Source of the DNA: JAPLSN01 sp964482955
Lineage (GTDB): Bacteria > Spirochaetota > Spirochaetia > Treponematales > UBA12059
Reading direction: 5' to 3'
DNA: 42,582 nt
Assembly (NCBI GenBank): GCA_964482955.1
Contig: CAYZZW010000030.1
Coordinates: 1 to 42,582, forward strand
The notes under the pieces were generated by a model. That model was not told where the DNA came from. It searched no databases and saw only the letters and a program-made list of their open reading frames with translations. The position numbers and the translations under genes were made by a program. Positions 31,684 to 39,221 of the stretch are shown one piece after another; within the stretch, counting starts at the first letter, position 1; the number at the start of each line of letters is the position of its first letter.

Positions 31684-34140
31684 ATGTGCGGCGTCGTCTC
31701 GATCGTCTACAAGGACACGAACAAGAACATCGGCAGGGAGGCGGCCAACCTCCTCCGCCGGCTCGAATATCGCGGCTACGATTCGACGGGCGCGTCCTTC
31801 ATCGACAAGGACCGGAACATCGCGCTCGCCAAGAAGACGGGCGCGCCGTCCAAGGTCGTCAAGGAACTCGGCATCGAGGGCTACTCGGGCGTGCGCTTCA
31901 TCGGGCAGGTGCGTTGGGCGACCTACGGCTCGGTGAGCGACGTCAACAGCCAGCCGCACCACGTGAAGTGCCGCTACGAGATCGTCGGGGCGCACAACGG
32001 CAACATCTCGAACACCGACAGCCTCAAGAAGGAGTTGACGGAGGCGGGGCACCGCGTCGTCTCCGACAACGACGGCGAGATCGTCGTGCACCTCGTGGAG
32101 GAACAGTATGCGGCGAACCGGAAGGCACCCGCCGCCGTCCTTGCCGAAGCGCGCGCGGCGTGGAAGGCCGCCGGCCTCGAGGGGAGCCCGCCCGACGACG
32201 CGCTCCTCCTCGCGCACGCCGCCCGCGCCGCGGACGCGCGGGCCGACGGTTCGTACGCCGCCTGCGTCGCGGATCCGGCCGGCACGGGCGTCGTGGCCGT
32301 GAAGTCCGGCTCGAGCCTCTACGCGGGCGTCGGGACGGACGACGCCGGCCCGTTCGTCGTCGTGTCGAGCGACTTGAGTTCGGTCCTGTCGAAGACGCGT
32401 TACCTGATTCCGCTCTCGGAAGGCGAGGGGCTCTGGTTCGACCACGACGACTGGTTCGTGTTCACCCTCGGCGGGGCGCTCCGCCTTTCGAAGCCGAAGC
32501 CCAAGCGCTCGAAGCTCAACGTCCAGGATACGGCGCTCGATCCGAAGTACCGCTATTTCATGGAACAGGAAATCCGCTCGAGCCCGGCCAATATCGACGA
32601 GATCGTCCGATACTACTTCCGCGATCCGGGCGTGGAAGCCCTCGAGGCGCTCTTCGAGGAGCGGTCGGCGATCGCCTCCGGCCTCGTCGACCGCTTCGGG
32701 CTCCTGTCCGGCGCCGCGCACGAGCGCGAGCTGATCGACGCCTTCCGCGCCATCCTCGCCGACGAGGGCTATCGCGCCCTGGCCGCCCGGGAGTTTTCGC
32801 TCGCTCCCGACCGCCCCTTCGTCTCCGACGAGCGGCGCACCCTCGAGGAGCTCGCCGCGCTCGCGCCGGACGCGTCGGCCGATCTCCGGCTCGCGGACGC
32901 GCTCCTCGTGTGGGAAAAGCGCCGCGCCGTGATCGCCTCGCGGACGAAGCTGGCCGACGCGATCCGCGATGCGGGCGCGAAGGGCGGGCGGGTGTACTTC
33001 CTCGCGTCCGGCACGTCGTACCACGCGGCGCTCTCGGGCGCGTGCTTCTTCGACCACCTCGCGAAAGTGCCGGTCTTCCCCTGCAACCCGGGCCAGTTCC
33101 GCAGCATGTACCTCGATTGCCTGTCTCCCGCGGATCTCGTCGTGGGCATCACGCAGTCGGGAGAGACGAAGGACCTCGTCGATGTCTTCGTCGACGTGCG
33201 TTCGTCGTGCCCGGACGCGCGTCGCGTCGCGCTCGTCAATAACGAGAATTCGCGCATCCCGCAGGAACTCTGCGACTTCTACCTGCCCATCCTCTGCGGT
33301 CCCGAGACGGCCGTCGCGGCGACGAAAAGCTTCGTGAACCAGCTGGCCATCCTGTACCTCGTGGCGGCGGGCATGGCGATGCCGGACGGCGACGTGATCG
33401 CCAAGCTCGGGAAGGCCGGCGGACTCATCGCCGAAACCCTCGCGGCGAAGACCGGCGCCATCGACGAAGCGGCCGCGCGACTCGCGATGAAGTCGAGCCT
33501 CCACATCCTCGGCACGAGCCTCATCGGACTCGCGAGGGAAGGCGCGCTCAAGATCCGCGAGGTCGTGCTCAACCACACCGAGGGGTACGACACCGCCGAG
33601 TTCAAGCACGGGCCGAACACCATCCTTGGCAAGAACACCGTCTTCGACGTCACGGACCTCGGGCGCCTCCTCGACGGCTACAACGCCCTTTTGGCCACCG
33701 ACGGAGCGAAGCTTTCCGCGAAAGGCGGCCGGGACATCCTGGCAACACGCCCCGACCTGCTCGAGAGCCTGTTCTCCGACTATCCCCTCGTCTTCGTCTG
33801 TCCCCCGGACGCGCGCGATGAGCGCATCACGATCAGCCAGATCCACACGCACAAGATCCGCGGCGCCGACACGATCCTCTTCGCGGAGCGCAATCCCGAG
33901 CTGGCTCTCGCAGTCGAGGGCAAGCCGGAAGGCGTGCCCCGCTACTGGTCGACGTACATCGAGTTGCCCGCGTCGGGAGATCGGGACCTGTTCGTGTTCG
34001 CGGCGTCGGCGGCCTTGCAGTATTTCGCCTTCCGCATGTCGGTGATCAAGAAGGAAGCGCTCGACGCGCTCGGCGTGGCCGACCATGGCGTGCATCCCGA
34101 CGCGCCGAAAAACGTGTCGAAATCCATCACCGTCGATTGA
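31684..34140 (+). CDS. glmS: Glutamine-fructose-6-phosphate aminotransferase, long form
   Basis: This enzyme makes glucosamine-6-phosphate for peptidoglycan and LPS-type sugars. The start at 31684 puts the nucleophile Cys at position 2 (MCGVVSIVY), as required for this Ntn amidotransferase. The glutaminase domain shows EYRGYDSTG, RWATYG and AHNGNISN. Two SIS isomerase domains follow, with FLASGTSYHAA near residue 440, TQSGETKDLVD, an ETAVAATKSF motif, EGALKIREVVLNHTEGYDTAEFKHGP, and the end PKNVSKSITVD. At 818 residues it is some 200 longer than the usual 600. Extra sequence lies mainly before the first SIS domain (about 300-430) and inside the second (about 655-735). It has its own promoter. 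Confidence 0.93.
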   Translation: MCGVVSIVYKDTNKNIGREAANLLRRLEYRGYDSTGASFIDKDRNIALAKKTGAPSKVVKELGIEGYSGVRFIGQVRWATYGSVSDVNSQPHHVKCRYEIVGAHNGNISNTDSLKKELTEAGHRVVSDNDGEIVVHLVEEQYAANRKAPAAVLAEARAAWKAAGLEGSPPDDALLLAHAARAADARADGSYAACVADPAGTGVVAVKSGSSLYAGVGTDDAGPFVVVSSDLSSVLSKTRYLIPLSEGEGLWFDHDDWFVFTLGGALRLSKPKPKRSKLNVQDTALDPKYRYFMEQEIRSSPANIDEIVRYYFRDPGVEALEALFEERSAIASGLVDRFGLLSGAAHERELIDAFRAILADEGYRALAAREFSLAPDRPFVSDERRTLEELAALAPDASADLRLADALLVWEKRRAVIASRTKLADAIRDAGAKGGRVYFLASGTSYHAALSGACFFDHLAKVPVFPCNPGQFRSMYLDCLSPADLVVGITQSGETKDLVDVFVDVRSSCPDARRVALVNNENSRIPQELCDFYLPILCGPETAVAATKSFVNQLAILYLVAAGMAMPDGDVIAKLGKAGGLIAETLAAKTGAIDEAAARLAMKSSLHILGTSLIGLAREGALKIREVVLNHTEGYDTAEFKHGPNTILGKNTVFDVTDLGRLLDGYNALLATDGAKLSAKGGRDILATRPDLLESLFSDYPLVFVCPPDARDERITISQIHTHKIRGADTILFAERNPELALAVEGKPEGVPRYWSTYIELPASGDRDLFVFAASAALQYFAFRMSVIKKEALDALGVADHGVHPDAPKNVSKSITVD

Positions 34141-34157
34141 AGCGGAAACCGGTTCCG

Positions 34158-34186
34158 TTGACGAAAGCCCGCGGCCGGACGACTAT
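34158..34186 (+). promoter_or_regulatory. Candidate promoter of the cNMP/GGDEF/YbjN operon
   Basis: TTGACG (34158-34163) and GACTAT (34181-34186) are 17 nt apart. The start codon is only 15 nt downstream of the -10 box and lacks a clear Shine-Dalgarno, so the first mRNA may have a very short leader. Confidence 0.5.
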
Positions 34187-34201
34187 TGACGGTACGGCAC
34201 C

Positions 34202-35242
34202 ATGAAACCGACACGGGCTTACGGCAAAACCGTCGATCCCGCCGTCCTCGGGCTCCTCAAGGAGGCGGAACTCCTCACGGGGCTCCTCGACGACGACCTC
34301 GACTACCTCGCGTCCAAGGCGGAAATCCGCGTCTTCGCGCGGGGCGAAGCCGTCTTCGCGCCCGGAGAGCGGGCCCGCCGCTTTTTCGTCGTCAAAGCCG
34401 GAGAAGTGCTCGTGTATCGGGCGGGCGAAGGCGGATCCGTCGTCGAAATGGCGCGCTATGTCCCCGGTGACGTCATCGGCGATTTCGATTTCGCTCGCGG
34501 CGCCACCCTCGACGCCTCCGCGACGGCCGTCGTCGAATCCGAGATCGTCGTCTTTCCGGAAAGCGGCAGCGACCTGGACAAGCTCGCGAACGAACGGCCG
34601 GATACGACCGCTCGCCTCCTCCTTCGCTCCGTGGCGATGATCGCCTCGCGGACGCGCTCGGTCGAAAAGCTGATCGAGACGAACACGCCCTGGGTCCGCG
34701 AACTCAAGCGGCGTTCCTATACCGATCCCGGAACCGGACTCTGGTCCATCGCCTTCCTCGAAGAGGAGGTGCCCGCTTCCATCGTCGAGCCGAGCGCCAT
34801 CGTCATGCTCAAGCCCGACCGCTTCAAGGAACTCGTCGACAAGAAAGGCCATGCCGCCGGCGACGCGGCCATGTCCCGCATCGCCGCCCTGCTCGAAGCC
34901 GAAGTGCGTCGACTGCGCGCCGGGTGGGCGATCAGGCTCCGTTCGAGCGAAACGGCCATCGTGGTCCCGCGATGCTCTGTCCCCCAAGCCCTCGAGCTCG
35001 CCTGCCGTCTGGCCAAGGAGCTCCAAGCTCTCGATTTGACCGACATCGCCTCCAAAAAAGAGTACCAACTCACGGCGAGCGTGGCCGTGGCTGTCTGGCC
35101 GGACGACGAGACCAGCTGGAAAAAGCTAGTCGAGCACGCATACGGCGTCCTCATGCGGGCGTGGAGGGACGGAGGATCGCGGGTGTACCGGGCCAGAGGT
35201 TCCGGACGCGACGAAACCGAGCCAGGGAAGTACTCCAAGTGA
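34202..35242 (+). CDS. Cyclic-nucleotide-binding-like protein with a degenerate GGDEF domain
   Basis: The 346-residue protein has an N-terminal cNMP-binding-like beta-roll (about 20-120: IRVFARGEAVFAPGERARRFFVVKAGEVLVYRAG.., PGDVIGDFDF). A GGDEF-fold domain follows (172-335: YTDPGTGLWSIAFLEEEV, LKPDRFKELVDKKGHAAGDAAMSRIAALLE). The signature loop reads RSSET (247-251) instead of GGDEF, so cyclase activity is probably lost and the domain may sense or dimerise. DNA at 34972-34984 is a one-mismatch copy of the 13-mer, reading RCSVPQ. Its TGA overlaps the next GTG start. It may be a regulatory partner of the active-looking cyclase downstream. Confidence 0.82.
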   Translation: MKPTRAYGKTVDPAVLGLLKEAELLTGLLDDDLDYLASKAEIRVFARGEAVFAPGERARRFFVVKAGEVLVYRAGEGGSVVEMARYVPGDVIGDFDFARGATLDASATAVVESEIVVFPESGSDLDKLANERPDTTARLLLRSVAMIASRTRSVEKLIETNTPWVRELKRRSYTDPGTGLWSIAFLEEEVPASIVEPSAIVMLKPDRFKELVDKKGHAAGDAAMSRIAALLEAEVRRLRAGWAIRLRSSETAIVVPRCSVPQALELACRLAKELQALDLTDIASKKEYQLTASVAVAVWPDDETSWKKLVEHAYGVLMRAWRDGGSRVYRARGSGRDETEPGKYSK

Positions 35243-35507
35243 ACCCGGTCGTCGATTTTATCGAAACCGTGCCCTTGTTCGAGGGCATGAGCGGCCTCGA
35301 ACTCAACGCCGTATCGGCCTTTCTCGAACCTCGTCGGTACAAGGCCGGAGCGGTCATCTGCCGCCAGGGGGACAGAGGCGGAGAACTCTTGATCGTGAAG
35401 GTGGGACGGGCGGGTTCGGTGTCCTCGAATCCTCTGTCCCCGGTAGGAGAGGAGTCCGAGGGACAGAGGATTCGGGAGGAAACGGGGGAAAAGCATCCTC
35501 TGTCCCC
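34972..35507. repeat. Cluster B of the 13-mer, in the two cNMP/GGDEF genes
   Basis: Exact copies are at 35429-35441 and 35495-35507 (both minus). One-mismatch copies are at 34972-34984 (minus) and 35459-35471 (plus). A two-mismatch copy at 35368-35380 (plus) encodes QGDRG. The 35429 and 35459 copies are inverted with respect to each other and can form a 13-bp stem with a loop of about 18 nt. Confidence 0.93.
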
Positions 35508-36321
35508 CGATGGGTCGAACAAGGGCTGGCAGAGCGCCGCTCAAGCAGTCGTAGAATACGGTCCGAAACGGTTTATCGGCGAGATCGCCTTGGTCGAAGG
35601 CGAACCGCAGCCGAGCACGATCGTCGCGCTCGAGGATTGCGAACTCTATGCGCTGGACGGCATCGATTTTTTCAGGCTTGTGTGGGAATTGCCGATGATC
35701 GGAGTCCGACTCCTGTCCAACATGGGGCGTGAAATGGCCGCCGCCCTGAACCGCCGCTCGGTCTTCCTGGACGATCTCATGCGCTGGGGCGAATCGGCCC
35801 GCCGCCGGGCCATCACCGACCAGCTTTCCGGCCTATTTAATAGAAGATTCCTGGATGAAGCGGTAGCCCTTCGCCTGGCGCGCGGCGATTACGCGACGCG
35901 GCCTTGCGCCGTTCTCATGCTCGACGTCGACCATTTCCGTGACATCAACGACCGCTACGGTCACGAGGCGGGCGACGCCGTCATCGCGAACGTCGGGGCG
36001 TCGATCGGAAGATCGCTACGTGAGGGGGACATAGCCGCGAGGCTTTCCGGCGACGAATTCGCCTTCCTGCTCGCCCATGCCGATACCGAGGAAGCCGGGA
36101 TGGCCGCGGAACGGGTGCGGAAACTCATTGCCGACCTGTATCTGGAGTTCCGACCCGGCGCGGGAAACAAGCCCGAACGCGTCCGGATCAGCGCCTCGCT
36201 CGGCGTTTCGTCATGGCCAAGGAACGGACTGAGCGCGCGGGAGCTCTTTGAAACGGCCGACGAGGCGCTTGGCCGGGCAAAACGCGAAGGTCGCAACCGC
36301 GTCGTAAAAGCCGGTGAATGA
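35239..36321 (+). CDS. Diguanylate cyclase with an N-terminal cNMP-binding domain carrying a repeat insertion
   Basis: This 360-residue protein probably makes cyclic di-GMP. The GGDEF domain (about 190-355) has DQLSGLFNRRFLD, DVDHFRDINDRYGHEAGD, a SGDEF signature loop (270-274) and an intact inhibitory I-site RxxD (261-264). The N-terminal cNMP-binding fold begins ICRQGDRGGELLIVKVGRAG and resumes at VVEYGPKRFIGEIALVEGEPQPSTIVALEDCELYAL. Between them lie about 45 extra residues (58-103) encoded by repeat DNA (SSNPLSPVG, EGQRIRE, HPLSPDG). The insertion falls at the variable strand-4/5 loop, so the fold may survive. The start is GTG 35239, overlapping the previous stop as GTGA. Confidence 0.88.
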   Translation: MNPVVDFIETVPLFEGMSGLELNAVSAFLEPRRYKAGAVICRQGDRGGELLIVKVGRAGSVSSNPLSPVGEESEGQRIREETGEKHPLSPDGSNKGWQSAAQAVVEYGPKRFIGEIALVEGEPQPSTIVALEDCELYALDGIDFFRLVWELPMIGVRLLSNMGREMAAALNRRSVFLDDLMRWGESARRRAITDQLSGLFNRRFLDEAVALRLARGDYATRPCAVLMLDVDHFRDINDRYGHEAGDAVIANVGASIGRSLREGDIAARLSGDEFAFLLAHADTEEAGMAAERVRKLIADLYLEFRPGAGNKPERVRISASLGVSSWPRNGLSARELFETADEALGRAKREGRNRVVKAGE

Positions 36322-37034
36322 GCGTGCCCACGACATTCGACGAAATCAAGGCAATCCTCGATAAAAACAGTATCCAATATACGAACGACACTCATTATGG
36401 ACTTATCCGAATTGACAGCCGCACCGACGTGTACACGAATCCTGCCGGCGAAAAATCGCTCCAGATGGCCATCCAGCTCCTTGAGGATGGCGAATATGTC
36501 CGGTTTTTCGTGTTCGACGCCTATCGCATCCCGCCGGACTCCGCGAACGCGACCGTCTTCAAGGCGTTCGAAATCGTCTCGTGGCGCACGAAGCTCATGC
36601 GTTTCGAGTACGACCTCGCCGACGGCGAAGTACGCCCCTCCGTCGACATCCCCATCGAAGACGCCCCGCTCACCGAGCGGCAAGTCCTCCGCTGCCTTGG
36701 GAACCTCGTCAAAGTCCTCGACGATTACCACGGATTCATTTCGGCCGCTCTCGCGACCGGGAAACTTGAGCCCTTGCCGCCGAACAATGCGGCTCCACCA
36801 CGACCGGTTACGGGGACAGAGGATAACGGGGTCGATCGCAAGCTATCGGGGACAGAGGATGGGGTATCGGCTTTATCGTCCGTGGGGACAGAGGATCGAA
36901 GGAGACCTGAAACCAAAGGGAATCAGACACAATCGCCGTCTCGTGTCAGACTCAAGGCGATGATCGCTGCGATGAGTCCGAAACAGCGAAGAGACATGGA
37001 ACGGCATTTTAAGGATATGACCAGAGAACGGTGA
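36318..37034 (+). CDS. YbjN/type-III-chaperone-like domain protein with repeat-built linker
   Basis: Residues 1-150 look like a YbjN-type domain (alpha/beta, FDEIKAILDKNSIQYT, SLQMAIQLLEDGEYVRFFVFDAYR, KLMRFEYDLADGEVRPSVDIPIEDAPLTERQVLRCLGNLVKVLDDYH), a fold shared with type III secretion chaperones and sensory regulators. Residues 163-200 are three 12-residue units starting GTED (GTEDNG, GTEDGV, GTEDRR), each encoded by an exact 13-mer. A basic C-terminal helix follows (RLKAMIAAMSPKQRRDMERHF). The ATG at 36318 overlaps the cyclase stop, so the three signalling genes form one operon. The YbjN assignment is by pattern and moderate. Confidence 0.72.
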   Translation: MSVPTTFDEIKAILDKNSIQYTNDTHYGLIRIDSRTDVYTNPAGEKSLQMAIQLLEDGEYVRFFVFDAYRIPPDSANATVFKAFEIVSWRTKLMRFEYDLADGEVRPSVDIPIEDAPLTERQVLRCLGNLVKVLDDYHGFISAALATGKLEPLPPNNAAPPRPVTGTEDNGVDRKLSGTEDGVSALSSVGTEDRRRPETKGNQTQSPSRVRLKAMIAAMSPKQRRDMERHFKDMTRER

Positions 37035-37109
37035 ATCCTTTCGTTCCCGGCGGGGACAGAGCATACCTGCGGTTTCCCCTGCGTGGCGCCATCACGGGGG
37101 ACAGAGGAT
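36812..37109. repeat. Cluster C of the 13-mer, at the end of the YbjN-like gene and beyond
   Basis: Exact plus-strand copies lie at 36812-36824, 36848-36860 and 36884-36896 with a strict 36-nt period inside the gene. A one-mismatch copy (37052-37064) and an exact copy (37097-37109) follow after the stop codon. All five point the same way. Confidence 0.95.
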
Positions 37110-37122
37110 GTTCCAGGCTGAA

Positions 37123-37159
37123 AAAAGGGGATGGCCGCGCCTGCGAGCCATCCCCTTTT
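37123..37159. terminator. Bidirectional intrinsic terminator
   Basis: A 13-bp perfect stem (AAAAGGGGATGGC / GCCATCCCCTTTT) is flanked by A-run and T-run, so it can end the signalling operon (plus) and the 5'-nucleotidase gene (minus, 44 nt past its stop). Confidence 0.88.
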
Positions 37160-37202
37160 CGTATCATCGGACACCCCGCGATGCGGACGTGCCTGGATTC
37201 GT

Positions 37203-38792
37203 TTACTTCTTCGTGACGATGCCTTCGACGGACGGAGCCTTGATCGTGACGGCCTTCTTGGCCTCTTCGATCAGCATCTCGCGGATGGGCTCGAAGGTTT
37301 CCTTCACGTTCTTCGCGTTCGGCTTGACCATGGCGTACTTGTCGCCGCCGCCGAACTGGAAGTCGTTCATGGCGCAGGTGTACATCTTCGCGTCGTCGAT
37401 CGGCGTGCCGTCCTCGAGCGTCATGGAGACGATCTTGGACGCGTCGGCGATGGCCGGATCGTACACGACCTTGAGACCGGAGAACTGGCCGTTGCCGAAA
37501 TCCTTCGAATCGATACCATGCGCGACGATCTGCTTGAGCACCGCGCCGGAGACTTCGAAGGTGATCGTGTAATTATCGAACGGCATGAGCTCCCAGAAGT
37601 CGGCAACCGTGACCGGGCCGGCCGCGAGCGGCTTGCGGAGGCCGCCGCCGTTCTGGAACGCGACCTGCACCTTGTAGCGGGCGCGCATGAGGTCGCAGGT
37701 CCACTTGCCGAGCGGGGTGACGTTCGAATCCTTCGGGTGGGCGAGATCGCCGACGATGTCCGCGACCTTCGTCTTGAGATCGGCGTCGTATTTGGCGGTG
37801 TAGTCGTCGAGGATCTTCTTCGCGTCGGCGTTCTCGGCGATCTTGTCCTTCGTCTTGTAGTACTCGTCGACGGAGGGAACGATCGTAGCCTTGCCGTCGT
37901 CGGCGAAAGTGATCGAGAGCTTCCCGAACGAGCGGCCGTTGTAGTAGCCCTGCACGACCGGTACGCCGTACAGCTTGCCGGCGACCGTATTGTGGCTGTG
38001 ACCGGTGATCACCGCGTCGATTCCATCGACCCGGCAGAGCATCTCGAGCTCGTTGAGCTCGGCCATGCCGAAGGCGGTCCCGGCTTCCTTGCCGGCGGCG
38101 GACGGAATGTGCGTGATGGCGATGATGAGCTCGGGCTTCACCTTGGCCTGCAGCTCGGCGACCCAGTAGGTGGCCGCTTCGACCGGGCTCTTGAAGTCGA
38201 GCGCGGCGATGTACTCCTGCTTCGTCTTCGTCATCGTTTCCTGGGTGGCCAGGCCGATGAACGCGATCGTATGCCCGCCGACTTTCACCAGCTGGTACGG
38301 CTTGGCCCAGGGAACCGGCTTGCCGGTCGCTTTGTCGTAGAGGTTCGCGGCGAGGAAGGGGAAGCCGCCGTCCTTCGTCCACTCGGCGAAGTAGCCAGGG
38401 CCCCAATCGAACTCGTGGTTGCCGACGGCGCTCGCGGCGAGGCCGATCAGCTTGAAGTACTCGTTGACGACCTTGCCCTTCGTGATGGCGGGTAGCGCCG
38501 AGCCCTGGTAGTTGTCGCCGGCCGACACGACGATCGTGTTCGGATTGGCTTTCCGGGCGTCGAGCAGGTAGGTCGCCATCTTGGCGATGCCGGGGTTCTT
38601 GCCCTTGGGTTCCTCGGCGAGCGTGCCGTGGAAATCATTGAAGGAAAGGATGGTGACGGTCTTGGCCTTGCCGTTGGCCAGCACTTCGACGGCGGTCTTG
38701 TCGACCGAGGCGTACTCGGTGGCGGATCCCGTGGTGGCGCAACCCGCGACGAGCAGCGCCGCGGCCAACAGGGCGACGATCAGACGTTTCAT
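37203..38792 (-). CDS. 5'-nucleotidase/UshA-family lipoprotein
   Basis: This 529-residue envelope enzyme is expected to hydrolyse nucleotides or related phosphoesters outside the inner membrane. It has a signal peptide with lipobox LLVAGC (Cys17). The metallophosphatase domain has SFNDFHG, SAGDNYQGS, GNHEFDWGP, ITHIPS and TGHSHNT, covering the di-metal ligands. The C-terminal 5'-nucleotidase domain has FQNGGGLR and NDFQFGGGDKYAMV, the substrate-binding loops. The ATG at 38792 has AGGAGG 8 nt upstream; an upstream in-frame start would precede the signal peptide and was rejected. The promoter carries a perfect palindrome, suggesting control by a dedicated regulator, perhaps for purine or phosphate salvage. 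Confidence 0.92.
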   Translation of the reverse strand: MKRLIVALLAAALLVAGCATTGSATEYASVDKTAVEVLANGKAKTVTILSFNDFHGTLAEEPKGKNPGIAKMATYLLDARKANPNTIVVSAGDNYQGSALPAITKGKVVNEYFKLIGLAASAVGNHEFDWGPGYFAEWTKDGGFPFLAANLYDKATGKPVPWAKPYQLVKVGGHTIAFIGLATQETMTKTKQEYIAALDFKSPVEAATYWVAELQAKVKPELIIAITHIPSAAGKEAGTAFGMAELNELEMLCRVDGIDAVITGHSHNTVAGKLYGVPVVQGYYNGRSFGKLSITFADDGKATIVPSVDEYYKTKDKIAENADAKKILDDYTAKYDADLKTKVADIVGDLAHPKDSNVTPLGKWTCDLMRARYKVQVAFQNGGGLRKPLAAGPVTVADFWELMPFDNYTITFEVSGAVLKQIVAHGIDSKDFGNGQFSGLKVVYDPAIADASKIVSMTLEDGTPIDDAKMYTCAMNDFQFGGGDKYAMVKPNAKNVKETFEPIREMLIEEAKKAVTIKAPSVEGIVTKK

Positions 38793-38820
38793 GGATACCT
38801 CCTGGGTCGTTTCTTGGAGC

Positions 38821-38849
38821 AGTATAGCCCCGGAGCCGCGACACGGCAA
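38821..38849 (-). promoter_or_regulatory. Promoter of the 5'-nucleotidase gene
   Basis: TTGCCG (38849-38844) and TATACT (38826-38821) are 17 nt apart, 28 nt upstream of the start codon. Confidence 0.72.
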
Positions 38850-38851
38850 TA

Positions 38852-38869
38852 GATTTTGTATACAAAATC
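38852..38869. promoter_or_regulatory. Perfect 18-bp palindrome, probable operator
   Basis: GATTTTGTATACAAAATC is fully self-complementary and ends 2 nt upstream of the -35 box of the nucleotidase promoter. The TTGTATACAA core resembles sites of GntR-type regulators (from memory). Position next to the -35 suits an activator or a polymerase-occluding repressor. Confidence 0.75.
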
Positions 38870-39154
38870 CAAAAGCGCTCAAGGGGGAAGTCTCCCCCTC
38901 GCTCTAAAATCCTCGCGCGACCGAAATGTCTTCGCGACCTGCTGATTTGCTCCAAATACCCGATTGTTCACCGCGCTCCGGGTTTTTCCGCTACCCCCTC
39001 ATCGTACTTTCCGCCATTCGTTTCACAGCGCTTCATCCACCCTCTGATTCTTCCATCCTATGTCCCTATAGATTCAGTTTCGAATCCTCTGTCCCCAGGG
39101 TGATTTAAATCCTCTGTCCCCTTCAGGACCCTTGTCGTGGGAATGATCCGCAAC
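38870..39154. other. Non-coding stretch upstream of the aminotransferase gene
   Basis: Most of the 429-nt gap between two divergent genes. It is lower in GC than the neighbours. I see a short AGGGGGA/TCCCCCT hairpin (38882-38898) and two exact 13-mers. A possible decayed copy, ATCCTATGTCCCT, lies at 39056-39068. No open frame looks like a gene. Confidence 0.6.
39084..39121 (-). repeat. Cluster D: two exact 13-mers in an intergenic region
   Basis: ATCCTCTGTCCCC at 39084-39096 and 39109-39121, same orientation, 25 nt apart. They lie upstream of the aminotransferase promoter. Confidence 0.95.
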
Positions 39155-39183
39155 TTGCAAAAAACGAGTCGGGAACCTAGCAT
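39155..39183 (+). promoter_or_regulatory. Promoter of the aminotransferase gene
   Basis: TTGCAA (39155-39160) and TAGCAT (39178-39183) are 17 nt apart, 38 nt upstream of the start codon. Confidence 0.62.
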
Positions 39184-39221
39184 GGTTTGAGTTCGAGCTG
39201 TCCGCGGACGGGAGGATCGAC

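Noticed and set aside
31657..34095. Minus-strand open frame of over 800 codons opposite glmS
   Set aside because: Antisense to a gene with intact GlmS catalytic motifs; the translated sequence is a charged, low-complexity shadow.
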